Assembly: GCA_035548495.1 (NCBI GenBank)
Contig: DASZSV010000081.1
Span: 1-64,000 of the forward strand
Direction: 5' to 3'
DNA: 64,000 nucleotides
From: CAILZL01 sp035548495
GTDB lineage: Bacteria > Pseudomonadota > Gammaproteobacteria > Steroidobacterales > Steroidobacteraceae
Part shown: positions 1 through 8,819 of the stretch, one piece after another
How positions within the stretch are numbered: position 1 is the stretch's first letter
How the letters are laid out: every line of letters begins with the position of its first letter
Made by a program: the position numbers and the translations under genes
The notes under the pieces: generated by a model
The model's input: the letters and a program-made list of their open reading frames with translations, nothing else
What the model was told of the DNA's origin: nothing
Databases searched by the model: none

Positions 1-2
1 TG

Positions 3-155
3 CAACTGACGGGCGCTCCAGCATGTGGCGTTGATTTCTACAATCTAACCTATTGGACCAAAGGTGGCAGTGGAGAAGCAACCAAATCATCCGGTGCATT
101 GATGGTTCCGACCGGTGGCAATTCATGCAGTGGCGCACGGCACGAATTTCGATAA
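3..155 (+). pseudogene. N-terminal piece of the frame-broken lipase-like gene
   Basis: Frame 3 is open from the window edge and encodes residues typical of the start of secretory-lipase-like alpha/beta hydrolases (GAPACGVDFYNLTYW, then ALMVPTGGN and CSGAR) before stopping at TAA 153-155. The matching downstream part, starting with the oxyanion-hole-type His-Gly-Thr at 136-144, is in frame 1. The two frames meet on GCACGG (135-140). A family member would have about six more residues between GAR and HGT. A deletion between two GCACGG copies would remove exactly those residues and shift the frame as seen. A sequencing or assembly error is the alternative. The true start lies outside the window. 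Confidence 0.7.
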
Positions 156-1356
156 AACCCTGAATCTCGCCGACATCACCAATCCCAACAACAGCGAAGG
201 CGTGCTGATCGCAGCGATGTTTGCCGCACAGGGCTATATTGTGGTGGCGCCCAACTACGCGGGGTATGACATCTCAACGCTGGGCTATCACCCATATCTG
301 AATGCCACTCAGCAGTCACAGGAGATGGTGGATATTCTCACAGCAGCGCGCGCTGTGCTTCCCAATACCCTGTCGTCCGCAACTTCGGACAACGGCAAAC
401 TGTTTCTCACGGGTTATTCCGAAGGCGGCCATGTAGCCATGGCCACAGAGCGTGCACTCGAGGCGCAGGGCAAGACAGTTACAGCATCTGCACCTATGTC
501 AGGACCTTATGCGCTGGAAGCCTTCGGTGATGCAGTCTTCTTTGGTCATGTGAATATCGGCTCAACCCTGTTTACACCGTTGCTGGTTACCAGTTATCAG
601 AAAGAGTATGGTGATGTGTATACATCATTGAGTGATGTTTATTCATCCACTTATGCAACCGGCATTGATACGCTGCTACCCAGTGATCAAACACTGACCG
701 AATTATTCACGGGAGGCAAGCTGCCGCAAACGGCGTTGTTTGACAGCGATACGCCGATGAATCCAACAGGCAATGCGCAACTGGATGCTGTATTAAACGT
801 TGCTCTTGCTGTGCCCAGTGATCCGAATGACCCGAGAACTCCGCTGTTTGCAGCGGGGTTCGGCACTTCGTATCTCGTCAATAATTCATTCCGTGTTGCT
901 TATGCGGTTGATGCAGCTACCAATCCCGATGGTGCCAACACTACGCCGCAAACAGCGGGTCTTCCATTGGCCGCCGCCGCACCAACGCAGGGATTGCGCA
1001 AGGCGTTGTACATGAATGACATGCGTTACGTCTATGGCAGCATGATGCCTGCAGCACCGAATCTGTTGTGTGGTGGTGAAAATGATCCCACCGTGTTCTT
1101 CATGAACACGCAGATCATGGCCGGTTACTGGAGTGCGGCACCGACCGGATTGATTAATGTACTGGATGTTGATCCTTCGCAAATTGATCCAAATAATCCG
1201 TTTGCAGCCATACAAGGCGCGTTTAAGAGCTTGGAACCTGCACCAAACGCTGATCAGCAGACCCAGCTGGCGTGGATTCAAAGCTATCACAGCTCAGTGG
1301 CGCCGTTCTGCACGCTTGCAGCGCTTTCCTTCTTCAGCCAGCCCCAGTTTCAATAA
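115..1356 (+). CDS. Lipase-like alpha/beta hydrolase, frame-shifted, 5' part in another frame
   Basis: This is the main body of a secreted-type alpha/beta hydrolase related to the bacterial secretory lipase group. It probably hydrolyses esters outside the cytoplasm. Visible features are an early HGT (oxyanion-hole strand), a nucleophile elbow G-Y-S-E-G with Ser near residue 102 of this frame, and a C-terminal HSSVAPFC segment whose His could complete the triad. The GTG at 115 is unlikely to be a real start: it has no ribosome site, and the missing N-terminus is encoded in frame 3 just upstream (3-155). The gene is therefore frame-broken, or this base region is wrong. An OmpW-like gene follows 12 bases after the stop, so the two may be co-transcribed. 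Fold assignment is firm, substrate is not known. Confidence 0.75.
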   Translation: MAIHAVAHGTNFDKTLNLADITNPNNSEGVLIAAMFAAQGYIVVAPNYAGYDISTLGYHPYLNATQQSQEMVDILTAARAVLPNTLSSATSDNGKLFLTGYSEGGHVAMATERALEAQGKTVTASAPMSGPYALEAFGDAVFFGHVNIGSTLFTPLLVTSYQKEYGDVYTSLSDVYSSTYATGIDTLLPSDQTLTELFTGGKLPQTALFDSDTPMNPTGNAQLDAVLNVALAVPSDPNDPRTPLFAAGFGTSYLVNNSFRVAYAVDAATNPDGANTTPQTAGLPLAAAAPTQGLRKALYMNDMRYVYGSMMPAAPNLLCGGENDPTVFFMNTQIMAGYWSAAPTGLINVLDVDPSQIDPNNPFAAIQGAFKSLEPAPNADQQTQLAWIQSYHSSVAPFCTLAALSFFSQPQFQ

Positions 1357-1368
1357 AGGAATTCAGCC

Positions 1369-2067
1369 ATGAACAAATACAAACTGATTTTGCGCATAAT
1401 TCCTGTCGTTGCTTCACTGTTCTGCATTCCTTGCGCGTGGAGTGCCGATGTGCCCAGCAACAGCATCCGCATTGGTTTCTACGATGTGTTCTATCACACC
1501 AGTGCAGATGATCTTCAGGGGCCATATGTTCCATCGGGTGTCAATGTCAATGTCCGTGATGTGCAGACGCTGTATCTTGCATATGTGCGGCGCCTGAATG
1601 CGGATTGGGATTTTGAATTTGCGTTCGGCGTGCCACCCAAAACTGAAACCGAAGGCAAGGGTCCTGCGACGCTGGGTTCGGTGCCGTACAACAAGCAGGT
1701 GATTTCCACTGCAAAGTGGTTTGCGCCGACGGTGCTGTTCAACTACAACCTGCTGGATGAATCACACAAGTTCCGTCCGTACATCGGTGCAGGCATCAAC
1801 TACACCACGTTCTATGATCGCCGTTCAACAGCGGCAGGTGATGCAGCCAGCGGTGGTCCAACGAAAATTTCACTCAGTCGCTCCATTGGCCCTGCTGCAA
1901 CGGCGGGTCTCAGTTACAAGCCTGCGCCAAACTGGGGTGTTTACGTTTCGTATTCCATCACACGCGTCAACTCGCATCTGACCACCAACACTGCCGGCGT
2001 GATTCGTGAGACCAACATCAAGTTCGGTCCACAGGCGCTGGTGGTGTCCGTAGGATATGCGTTCTGA
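1369..2067 (+). CDS. ompW: OmpW family outer-membrane beta-barrel protein
   Basis: A 232-residue precursor with a signal peptide (basic start, hydrophobic core, likely cut after CAWSA) followed by a sequence alternating like membrane beta strands and ending in aromatic YAF, the usual C-terminal signal of outer-membrane barrels. Length and the opening IRIGFYDVFYHTSADD and closing strands match OmpW, an eight-stranded barrel with a hydrophobic side channel. A good ribosome site (AAAGGA) lies 8 bases before ATG. It sits 12 bases downstream of the lipase-like gene, so an outer-membrane partner for uptake of lipidic products is an attractive but unproven link. Two hairpins follow the stop. Confidence 0.85.
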   Translation: MNKYKLILRIIPVVASLFCIPCAWSADVPSNSIRIGFYDVFYHTSADDLQGPYVPSGVNVNVRDVQTLYLAYVRRLNADWDFEFAFGVPPKTETEGKGPATLGSVPYNKQVISTAKWFAPTVLFNYNLLDESHKFRPYIGAGINYTTFYDRRSTAAGDAASGGPTKISLSRSIGPAATAGLSYKPAPNWGVYVSYSITRVNSHLTTNTAGVIRETNIKFGPQALVVSVGYAF

Positions 2068-2108
2068 TGATTTGATCCGGCAACTCACAATTGAACTGTT
2101 GCCGTGAG

Positions 2109-2143
2109 CAAAGGGTAGAATGACGCAAGTCTTCTACCCTTTG
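2109..2143 (+). promoter_or_regulatory. 12-bp perfect hairpin at the start of the esterase gene
   Basis: CAAAGGGTAGAA (2109-2120) pairs perfectly with TTCTACCCTTTG (2132-2143) around an 11-base loop. No T-run follows, so it is not a standard intrinsic terminator. The left arm contains the AAGGG ribosome-site-like sequence and the first base of an upstream ATG at 2120, so folding would hide that start. A weaker inverted repeat, CGGCAAC/GTTGCCG (2078-2104), precedes it. Confidence 0.5.
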
Positions 2144-2152
2144 TCATTCAAG

Positions 2153-2833
2153 ATGAAATACACGCGCCACGACACACAAACCGTTGTTACTTTGCAACCC
2201 GCGGTTACTGCAACTGCCAGCATTATCTGGATGCATGGCCTGGGTGCCGATGGCAATGACTTTGTACCCATTGTGCCTGAATTGCACCTGCCTGATTCGT
2301 TGTGTGTGCGTTTCATTTTTCCACATGCACCCATGCGGCCTATTACCTGGAACAATGGTTACGTGATGCGTGGCTGGTACGACATCAAGGCGCTGGCATT
2401 GAAAGCAGAAGAAGACGCCAGCGGCATTCATCAATCAGAGCAATCCATTCGCCGCTTGATACAGCATGAACTCGATCAGGGCATTACTGCCAATCGCATT
2501 GTCATTGCAGGATTTTCGCAAGGCGGTGCGATGGCATTGCAGGTTGCTTTGCGTTATCCGCAACGTCTTGCCGGCTTGCTGGCGTTGTCCACCTACCTGC
2601 CATTGCGTGACACACTCGCTGCTGAAGCCGGCGTCGCCAACAGGGACATTCCCATTCTGATGTGTCATGGCAATCAGGACCCGGTTGTTCCTTTTGAATT
2701 GGGTGATCACTCACGAACGTTGTTGCAGGAACAGGGATATGTTGTTGACTTCCGCACTTACAGCATGCCGCACTCGGTATGTGCAGAAGAAATGGCTGAT
2801 ATCAGCCGGTGGTTGCAGCAAGTGTTGAAATGA
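2153..2833 (+). CDS. Carboxylesterase/phospholipase family alpha/beta hydrolase
   Basis: A cytoplasmic serine esterase of the bacterial carboxylesterase family related to acyl-protein thioesterases (226 residues, the usual size). Motifs seen are W-M-H-G-L-G-A-D-G-N-D-F near the N-terminus (oxyanion region), G-F-S-Q-G-G with the nucleophile Ser, H-G-N-Q-D-P-V-V with the Asp, and M-P-H-S-V with the catalytic His. Family proteins begin close to the residues after ATG 2153. The upstream in-frame ATG 2120 has an AAGGG ribosome site but lies inside the hairpin at 2109-2143 and adds 11 residues not expected in the family, so I chose 2153, with moderate confidence. The next gene is convergent. Confidence 0.88.
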   Translation: MKYTRHDTQTVVTLQPAVTATASIIWMHGLGADGNDFVPIVPELHLPDSLCVRFIFPHAPMRPITWNNGYVMRGWYDIKALALKAEEDASGIHQSEQSIRRLIQHELDQGITANRIVIAGFSQGGAMALQVALRYPQRLAGLLALSTYLPLRDTLAAEAGVANRDIPILMCHGNQDPVVPFELGDHSRTLLQEQGYVVDFRTYSMPHSVCAEEMADISRWLQQVLK

Positions 2834-2868
2834 ACTTATTTCGCACGTAACAGTTCCGGGTGTCGTGC

Positions 2869-3444
2869 TTATTTGTTTCCCAACCTTATTACCATCGCAT
2901 CTATCTGTGCTTCGCGCAGTTTACGGCGCGTGTCTTCCAGCTTGTTCAGGTCGGTAATCGGTCCAATACGCACGCGATGCCAGGTGTCCGCATCAACCGT
3001 GACTTTTTGAATTGATGATTCGATGCCCTGCATGGCAAGCTGTGCACGCACGCGATCCGCATCGGAATAGTTGCGCCACGAGCCCACCTGCAACACATAC
3101 GTGCCTGGTTCATCAATCGCACCGGCAGCAGGATCGCCGGGCTTGTTCTTGTCCTTCTTCTGGTTTGGCACAACCACTTCAAACTTTGGCAGTACGTCAT
3201 AAAAATCATAATGGGGAGTATCCTGCGCCGATTGCGGTGCCGGAGTGTCGGGATGATCTTTTGGATTCTCGCTGCTCAGCGGCGCGTTCTTGAGATTGGC
3301 CAGTACTTGCTTGCTGGCATGGGTGTCATACACATGCACCACAAAGGCAATGATCAGGCCAAGGCTGATACCCAATGCAAAGCCGCCACCGGCTGTCATG
3401 CCGGACGAGCCGGCGCGCTTGGCATTCTTGTAGTCCCTGGCCAT
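2869..3444 (-). CDS. SPOR-domain protein, FtsN-like
   Basis: A 191-residue bitopic inner-membrane protein. A short basic cytoplasmic start (MARDYKNAKR) is followed by one membrane helix (about residues 19-38), a Pro/Asp-rich periplasmic linker and a C-terminal SPOR domain (about 112-188; TYVLQVGSW...YSDADRVRAQL...HRVRIGPI). SPOR domains bind denuded septal peptidoglycan, so a role in cell division like FtsN is likely. Its ATG immediately follows the argS stop codon, making priA-argS-SPOR one transcription unit. This matches the priA-argS-ftsN order of pseudomonads, but hslVU, which follows there, is absent here. The gene is at the 3' end of the unit. Confidence 0.88.
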   Translation of the reverse strand: MARDYKNAKRAGSSGMTAGGGFALGISLGLIIAFVVHVYDTHASKQVLANLKNAPLSSENPKDHPDTPAPQSAQDTPHYDFYDVLPKFEVVVPNQKKDKNKPGDPAAGAIDEPGTYVLQVGSWRNYSDADRVRAQLAMQGIESSIQKVTVDADTWHRVRIGPITDLNKLEDTRRKLREAQIDAMVIRLGNK

Positions 3445-5145
3445 CTACATTTTCTCCGGCGCGCTGACGCCAAGAATGGCAAGGCCGTTTGCAATCACAT
3501 GTTTTGCCGCCAGCACCAGATTCAACCGCGCATTGCGCAACGCTGCATCATCGACCAGAAACTGATGTGCGTTGTAATAAGTGTGGAAGTCACCGGCAAG
3601 ATCGCGCAGATAATGTGCAACTTGATGTGGCTCGAGCGCCTGTGTGGCGGCGGCAAGCAGTTCCGGGTAATGGGTGATTCTTTTTATCAATGCAGTTTCA
3701 TGCGCAGTGTTCAACAACTGCACATTTGCCGCACCCTGTTGCACGTCATGTGTGAAGCCTTTTTCCGGCAGCTGACGAAATACACTGCACACACGCGCAT
3801 GTGCATATTGCACATAGTAGACCGGATTTTCTTCGCTTTGCGACAGGGCCAGATCAACATCGAATACAAACTCGGTGTCGCCGCGCCGCGAGACGAGAAA
3901 AAAGCGTACAGCATCACGGCCCACCCATTCAATCAGGTCACGCACGGTGACGTACGAACCGGCGCGCTTGGAAATTTTCACTTCCTCACCGCCGCGCATC
4001 ACTTTCACCATCTTGTGCAGCACGTAATCGGGATAGCCTTGCGGAATGCCGATGTTCAATGCCTGCAAACCCGCGCGTACACGCGTGACTGTGCTGTGAT
4101 GATCGGAGCCTTGAATGTTGATGGCGCGTTTGAAACCACGGCGCCATTTGGCAACATGATAGGCAACATCGGGAACAAAGTAGGTGTAGGTGCCGTCCGA
4201 CTTGCGCATCACACGATCCTTGTCATCGCCATACTCCGTGGTGCGCAACCACAGTGCGCCATCCTGTTCATAGGTTTTGCCGCTGGCAATCAATCCTTTA
4301 ACGGTATCTTCGACCTTGCCGCTGGAATACAGACTTGATTCCAGATAATAAATGTCAAACTTTACACCGAACTTCTGCAGATCAAGGTCCTGCTCATTGC
4401 GCAGATAAGTCACGGCAAATTTGCGGATGTTGTCAAGATCATTGACATCACCATTGGCAGTAACCGGCTCGCCGTCCATCGCACGCGCCGATCTTCCTGC
4501 AAGAAAATCCTGAGCAATGTCGGCAATGTAATCACCGTTGTATGCCGCTTCAGGCCAGCTTGCATCACCGGGTTTGTGTCCTGATGCTCGTGCCTGCACT
4601 GACAATGCGAGATTCTGTATTTGTACACCGGCATCGTTGTAGTAAAACTCACGAGTCACTTGATATCCCTGTGATGAGAACAGGGCGCCCAGTGCATCGC
4701 CCAGTGCAGCCTGGCGTCCATGTCCGACATGCAAAGGACCAGTGGGATTGGCGGAAACAAACTCCAGCATCACCGTGTTGTCACTGTCTGTGGTCGAAGC
4801 ATGGCCATAGCGTTCGCCTTGTTGAAGAACAGCATTCAACTCACCGGCATATGCTGTTGTCGACAGATGAAAGTTGATGAATCCCGGACCGGCAATGTCT
4901 ACCTTGCTCAACAAGTTGTTGGCAGGAATGGCGCTGACGATCTGTTGTGCCAGTTCGCGTGGATTGCGCTTTGCCGCTTTGGACAGCCGCATGGCAATGT
5001 TGCAGGCAAAGTCGCCGTGCGCCGCATCGCGGGTGCGTTCCAGTTCAATCGCGGGAATTGCCGCCGCGGACAACAGTCCGTCAGGCAGATTCTTCAACGC
5101 TGATTCAAGCAAATTGACGATTTGGTGTTTCAATGCGGTTGCCAC
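3445..5145 (-). CDS. argS: Arginyl-tRNA synthetase
   Basis: Charges tRNA-Arg with arginine. The 566 residues are the normal length for a class I ArgRS. The HIGH motif is HVGH (residues 139-142) preceded by ANPTGPL, and the KMSK-region is present as KISKRAGSYV. The N-terminal domain has the expected DFACNIAMRLSK (tRNA D-loop recognition), and the C-terminal anticodon-binding domain ends in LAILGVSAPEKM, the canonical ArgRS tail. The start codon is GTG at 5145; no strong ribosome site is visible, which may reflect coupling to priA, 59 bases upstream on the same strand. The SPOR gene abuts its stop directly. Confidence 0.97.
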   Translation of the reverse strand: MATALKHQIVNLLESALKNLPDGLLSAAAIPAIELERTRDAAHGDFACNIAMRLSKAAKRNPRELAQQIVSAIPANNLLSKVDIAGPGFINFHLSTTAYAGELNAVLQQGERYGHASTTDSDNTVMLEFVSANPTGPLHVGHGRQAALGDALGALFSSQGYQVTREFYYNDAGVQIQNLALSVQARASGHKPGDASWPEAAYNGDYIADIAQDFLAGRSARAMDGEPVTANGDVNDLDNIRKFAVTYLRNEQDLDLQKFGVKFDIYYLESSLYSSGKVEDTVKGLIASGKTYEQDGALWLRTTEYGDDKDRVMRKSDGTYTYFVPDVAYHVAKWRRGFKRAINIQGSDHHSTVTRVRAGLQALNIGIPQGYPDYVLHKMVKVMRGGEEVKISKRAGSYVTVRDLIEWVGRDAVRFFLVSRRGDTEFVFDVDLALSQSEENPVYYVQYAHARVCSVFRQLPEKGFTHDVQQGAANVQLLNTAHETALIKRITHYPELLAAATQALEPHQVAHYLRDLAGDFHTYYNAHQFLVDDAALRNARLNLVLAAKHVIANGLAILGVSAPEKM

Positions 5146-5204
5146 AGAAAGTAAAACGCGAATTCTATTATCATTGAAACAGTCGAGCCAGTTAAAGCAG
5201 CGCC

Positions 5205-7397
5205 CTAAAATAATTCCAGCGGATCCACATCTACTGACCAGCGTACTTTCCGGGCTTCCGGCAGTGATTCCATCTGGATGACCGTACTGGACAGAATGCG
5301 TTGCAATGCCACCGCCTGAGTTGCGCGCAACAATAATTGTGCACGATGTACACCGGCGCGCCGCACCATCGGAGCGGGTGCCGGGCCGAATACCTGTGTC
5401 TTGTGCGCGCCAGTACGTGAAGCCTTGAGCAACAGTTGTCTGGCGGCATGCAGAAAGGCCAACGCATGTTGCGTGTTGTCAGCCTCCGCACGCAACAGCA
5501 CCAGACGTGAAAACGGCGGCCATTGTGCCTTGTTGCGTTCTTCAATAGCGGCATTGGCAAATTCGTCGTAACCGCCATGTAACAGTGATTGCAACAATGG
5601 GTGATCGGGATACTCGGTTTGAATCAGCACTTCACCTGAGCGATCAGCACGGCCGGCACGTCCCGCCACCTGAATGATGCTCTGTGCCAGTCTTTCGTTA
5701 CCGCGAAAGTCCGCACTGAACAATCCCTGATCCGCATTCAATATCACTGCCAGCGTGACATTGGGAAAGTGATGTCCTTTGGCCAGCATTTGTGTGCCCA
5801 CCAGAATATTGGCTTCACCACTGTTGACACGCTGCAACGTTGCATGCAGTGCGCCCTTGTGACTGATGGCATCACGATCAATGCGTGCGACTGAAGCAGC
5901 GGGAAACAATGTCTGCAAGGTGTCTTCAATGCGTTCCGTGCCCTGACCCACGGGTTTGACCGGTGAATGACAGGAAGGACAGTGTGTGATCAGCGCTTGC
6001 TCGAAATTGCAGTGATGGCATTGCAACTTGCCCTGACGCAAATGAACCGTCAACCGTGAATCGCAATGAATGCAGGGTGCGGACCAGCCGCATTGCGGAC
6101 AGAACAGCACCGGCGCATAACCGCGGCGATTCAGGTACAACAACACCTGACCGCGTGCATCGAGATGACTGTTAACGGCTTGCATCACCGGTGTTGACAG
6201 TCCCTGATTTGCAGCGTGATGACGCAGGTCCACCAGCTTTACAACAGGTGGTACCGCGGGTCCTGCACGCTGCGGCAGTATCAACAGGTCAGCAGGTTGA
6301 TTGCGCGCACGTTGCAATGTTTCCAGCGCCGGTGTCGCAGAACCCAGCACTACCGGAACGCCATGACGTTGTGCCCGCACGATGGCAAGGTCGCGCGCTG
6401 AATAACGGAATCCTTCCTGCTGTTTGTATGAAGCATCATGTTCTTCATCAATGATGATCAGACCGGGATTGGCCAGTGGGGTGAAGACGGCAGAGCGCGT
6501 ACCGATCACGATGCCGGCGCTGCCCTCACGTGCCGCACGCCAGGCATTCAGGCGTTCGGTGTTGGTCAGTCCGGAATGCAACACGGCAATCGGAATATTG
6601 AAGCGTGATTGAAAACGTTCCAGCAATTGCGGTGTCAACGCAATTTCCGGCACCAGCACCAGCGCTTGATGGCCACGCTGCAGGACTTCATCAATGGCGC
6701 GCAAATACACTTCGGTTTTGCCACTGCCCGTGACGCCATACAACAGCAATGTGCGGAAGTGGCCCAATGCAGCAACGATGGTATTCAATGCATTTGATTG
6801 TGCATCGGTCAGTGATGGCACTGCGCCGTTGCTATGAGGTTGGGCTGTCCGGGCGGGATGTTTTACGGCGAGGTGTTCAATCAGGCCGCGTTTGTGCAAC
6901 GTGCGTAGCGCAGTGCGGTGTTCTTGCAGTTGTGAATCGGGGTGAAGTTCGCCATCACGCAGAATGCTGAGCAAGGCTTGCAGCCGTTTGGCCCGCGAAG
7001 AAATGGCGGCAGTCTCCCCGGTTCCACTGACGGTCAAGCGCCAATGCAATTCGGTGTTGCTGACGGCAGCGCCTTGTCGCAGCGCCACCGGCAGGGCAGC
7101 GGCGACCACCTCGCCAATGGGATGATGATAGTAATCGGCTGCCCATTGAAGCAGCCCAAGCAGCGCCGCATCGAAGACGGGTTCAGTGTCGATCATTTCC
7201 GTCGCACGGCGCAGTTTGGCGGGCGCAACGCTGGACTGATCGTCAACACGCATCAATACCCCGGTCACTCGGCGTTTGCCGAAGGGCAGCCAGGCACGCT
7301 GTCCCGGCTGTAGAACAAGCGCGCCACTTGCAGGCGGCAGGTAGTCGAATACCCGCCGTAGCGGCGTATCAATCGCAAAATGCAGGATGGAGGGCAT
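5205..7397 (-). CDS. priA: Primosomal protein N' (replication restart helicase PriA)
   Basis: A 3'-5' DNA helicase that recognises stalled forks and reloads the replisome. Order of parts: N-terminal 3'-DNA-binding domain (FAIDTPLRRVFDYL), Walker A GVTGSGKTE (about residues 221-229 from this start), DEEH box (IIIDEEHDASYKQQ), paired zinc-binding motifs with eight cysteines (FCPQCG, CIHC, CHHC, CPSC), and helicase motifs V-VI (LVGTQMLAKGHHFP, QVAGRAGRADR). The frame also opens at TTG 7418, but ATG 7397 (MPSILHFA) aligns with the usual PriA start and was chosen. It is the first gene of the priA-argS-SPOR unit and is divergent from the sigma-factor operon at 7475, with about 77 bases between starts. 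Confidence 0.96.
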   Translation of the reverse strand: MPSILHFAIDTPLRRVFDYLPPASGALVLQPGQRAWLPFGKRRVTGVLMRVDDQSSVAPAKLRRATEMIDTEPVFDAALLGLLQWAADYYHHPIGEVVAAALPVALRQGAAVSNTELHWRLTVSGTGETAAISSRAKRLQALLSILRDGELHPDSQLQEHRTALRTLHKRGLIEHLAVKHPARTAQPHSNGAVPSLTDAQSNALNTIVAALGHFRTLLLYGVTGSGKTEVYLRAIDEVLQRGHQALVLVPEIALTPQLLERFQSRFNIPIAVLHSGLTNTERLNAWRAAREGSAGIVIGTRSAVFTPLANPGLIIIDEEHDASYKQQEGFRYSARDLAIVRAQRHGVPVVLGSATPALETLQRARNQPADLLILPQRAGPAVPPVVKLVDLRHHAANQGLSTPVMQAVNSHLDARGQVLLYLNRRGYAPVLFCPQCGWSAPCIHCDSRLTVHLRQGKLQCHHCNFEQALITHCPSCHSPVKPVGQGTERIEDTLQTLFPAASVARIDRDAISHKGALHATLQRVNSGEANILVGTQMLAKGHHFPNVTLAVILNADQGLFSADFRGNERLAQSIIQVAGRAGRADRSGEVLIQTEYPDHPLLQSLLHGGYDEFANAAIEERNKAQWPPFSRLVLLRAEADNTQHALAFLHAARQLLLKASRTGAHKTQVFGPAPAPMVRRAGVHRAQLLLRATQAVALQRILSSTVIQMESLPEARKVRWSVDVDPLELF

Positions 7398-7474
7398 CGG
7401 TGGAGGCGGTCGCGTCAACGCTTCGGGCGGGTAATCGTTCTACGAGTATCAGCCATTATATTCACGCACTGCTT

Positions 7475-8095
7475 ATGTTTGATACGCTTGCACAATTGCA
7501 ACCGATGCCAGAGTTGTTTGGCGGCGTGCTTGCGCGTGGGGAGGACCTGACTCTGGATCAGATTCAAGCGCTCGACAAATTTTTGGCCAGTGTGGAAAAA
7601 CGTGCTTTCCAGATTGCGCGCGTAGCTGTCCGCGACGGCGACGAAGCGCTGGACATCGTGCAGGATGCAATGATCAAGCTCGCCAGCAATTATGGTCATC
7701 GCCCCAGCGAGGAATGGCGGCCGTTGTTTTATCGCATTCTGAACAACCGCATCCGTGATTGGCAGCGGCGGCGCGTGGTGCGCAACAAGTTGTTCGGCTG
7801 GCTGCCCGGCAGTTATCACGATGATGATGAAGATTCTGGTGATCCTTATGAAGGCGTGCCGGAAACAGGGCATGGACCAGCAGAACGGTTGATGCTGCGT
7901 GCTGCCATGGCCACCCTGCAAACTGCGTTGCGTGAATTGCCGCTGCGCCAGCAACAGGCGTTCTGTCTGCGCAACTTTGAAGGGCTGGATGTGGCGCAAA
8001 CGGCCGTGGCAATGCGTTGTTCCGAAGGCAGCGTCAAAACACATTATTCACGCGCGGTGCATACCCTGCGCGAACGTCTGGGAGAGTCATGGTGA
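7475..8095 (+). CDS. RNA polymerase sigma factor, sigma-70/ECF type
   Basis: A 206-residue sigma factor. Region 2 is seen as ALDIVQDAMIKLASNY...PLFYRILNNRIRDWQRR, and region 4 as LRELPLRQQQAFCLRNFEGLDVAQTA...SEGSVKTHYSRAVHTLRE, with an Asp-rich spacer between them. Open frame extends upstream to 7328, but that part is antisense to priA; ATG 7475 starts just before conserved sequence. The stop overlaps the next ATG (ATGGTGA at 8089-8095), showing translational coupling with the DUF3619 gene. In beta- and gammaproteobacteria this sigma type is regularly followed by DUF3619 and DUF3106 genes, as here. Target promoters are unknown; the DUF3619 protein may be its regulator (inference). Confidence 0.92.
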   Translation: MFDTLAQLQPMPELFGGVLARGEDLTLDQIQALDKFLASVEKRAFQIARVAVRDGDEALDIVQDAMIKLASNYGHRPSEEWRPLFYRILNNRIRDWQRRRVVRNKLFGWLPGSYHDDDEDSGDPYEGVPETGHGPAERLMLRAAMATLQTALRELPLRQQQAFCLRNFEGLDVAQTAVAMRCSEGSVKTHYSRAVHTLRERLGESW

Positions 8096-8496
8096 GCAAC
8101 GATCATCGCAATGAAAGGCGTGATGAATGGCCGGGGCAGCTTGAGCTGCGTGCCCGCGAAGCCTTTGATGAACATGTTGCATCACTCGATGCACATGCCC
8201 GTTCGCGCCTGAATCAGGCGCGTCAGGCTGCGCTGGATGCAGCACGCAACAAACAGCGCGTGATCGCACCGCGATGGCTGGTACCGGCGGGCAGCATGGC
8301 CGCTGTCGCAATGATTGCGTCCATCACCTTTCAGTATCTGCATGGTGGCGCACCAGGTGTGGACAAACCGGCGGTGACATCGGCGATGGAAGACATGGAG
8401 ATCATTGCATCCAAGGATGATCTGGATCTGCTGCAGAATGTGGATTTTTACGAATGGATGGACACGGCTGATGCTGCGGATGGCGAGGCAGGCTGA
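8089..8496 (+). CDS. DUF3619-type membrane protein, possible anti-sigma partner
   Basis: A 135-residue protein with a cytoplasmic N-terminal half containing the family pattern F-D-E-H-V-A-S-L-D-A-H-A-R-S-R-L-N-Q-A-R-Q-A-A-L, one membrane segment (about residues 66-82; WLVPAGSMAAVAMIASI) and an acidic tail (MEDMEIIASKDDLDLLQNVDFYEWMD). This layout is characteristic of DUF3619 proteins. ATG 8089 overlaps the sigma-factor stop, and the stop overlaps a potential ATG at 8496. Topology and coupling suggest it holds or tunes the sigma factor at the membrane; this is inference, since no recognised anti-sigma domain is visible. Confidence 0.8.
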   Translation: MVSNDHRNERRDEWPGQLELRAREAFDEHVASLDAHARSRLNQARQAALDAARNKQRVIAPRWLVPAGSMAAVAMIASITFQYLHGGAPGVDKPAVTSAMEDMEIIASKDDLDLLQNVDFYEWMDTADAADGEAG

Positions 8497-8546
8497 TGTG
8501 CTACAGTTTGCCACTTGCTGCACGACCTGACTCCGGGGATTCATTG

Positions 8547-8819
8547 ATGGCGATCAACAAACGTGGTGTCGCTGCCTGGCTGCTGGTTGGCCTTGCGCCA
8601 TTGGTGCTGGCTGAAAAAACCGCCGAGCCCGGTGATGATTTTCTTGAATATCTGGGCAGCATGGAAAGCCGTGACGACAACTGGTCTGATCTTTCCAGTG
8701 ATGACGCCGCTGCTGAGCCAGCGGACAATACCTCTGCACATGAATCCAGTTCCAGTTCGTCTTCGTCGCAAGGTTCACATGTTCATCATTCCAGCAACAC
8801 CACCGGGAGCAAGCAATGA
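8547..8819 (+). CDS. Small secreted acidic/Ser-rich protein of the sigma-DUF3106 operon
   Basis: A 90-residue product with a signal peptide (MAINKRGVAAWLLVGLAPLVLA), then DDFLEYLGSMESRDDNWSDLSSDD and a tail of serines with His (SSSSSSSSQGSHVHHSS). I do not recognise a catalytic domain. Proteins with a FLEYLG..E..D..W motif occur between sigma/DUF3619 and DUF3106 genes in related bacteria, so it is probably a real operon member. The frame also opens at ATG 8496, overlapping the DUF3619 stop, but signal-peptide logic favours 8547 (GGGG stretch upstream). Its stop overlaps the next ATG (ATGA at 8816-8819). Confidence 0.7.
   Translation: MAINKRGVAAWLLVGLAPLVLAEKTAEPGDDFLEYLGSMESRDDNWSDLSSDDAAAEPADNTSAHESSSSSSSSQGSHVHHSSNTTGSKQ

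Noticed and set aside
2109..2143. Calling the 12-bp hairpin an intrinsic terminator of ompW
   Set aside because: No T-run on either side, and its position overlaps a possible start codon.
3211..4338. 375-codon open frame on the plus strand opposite argS
   Set aside because: Lies entirely antisense to argS, has a Cys/His-heavy composition without domain signs, and no ribosome site.
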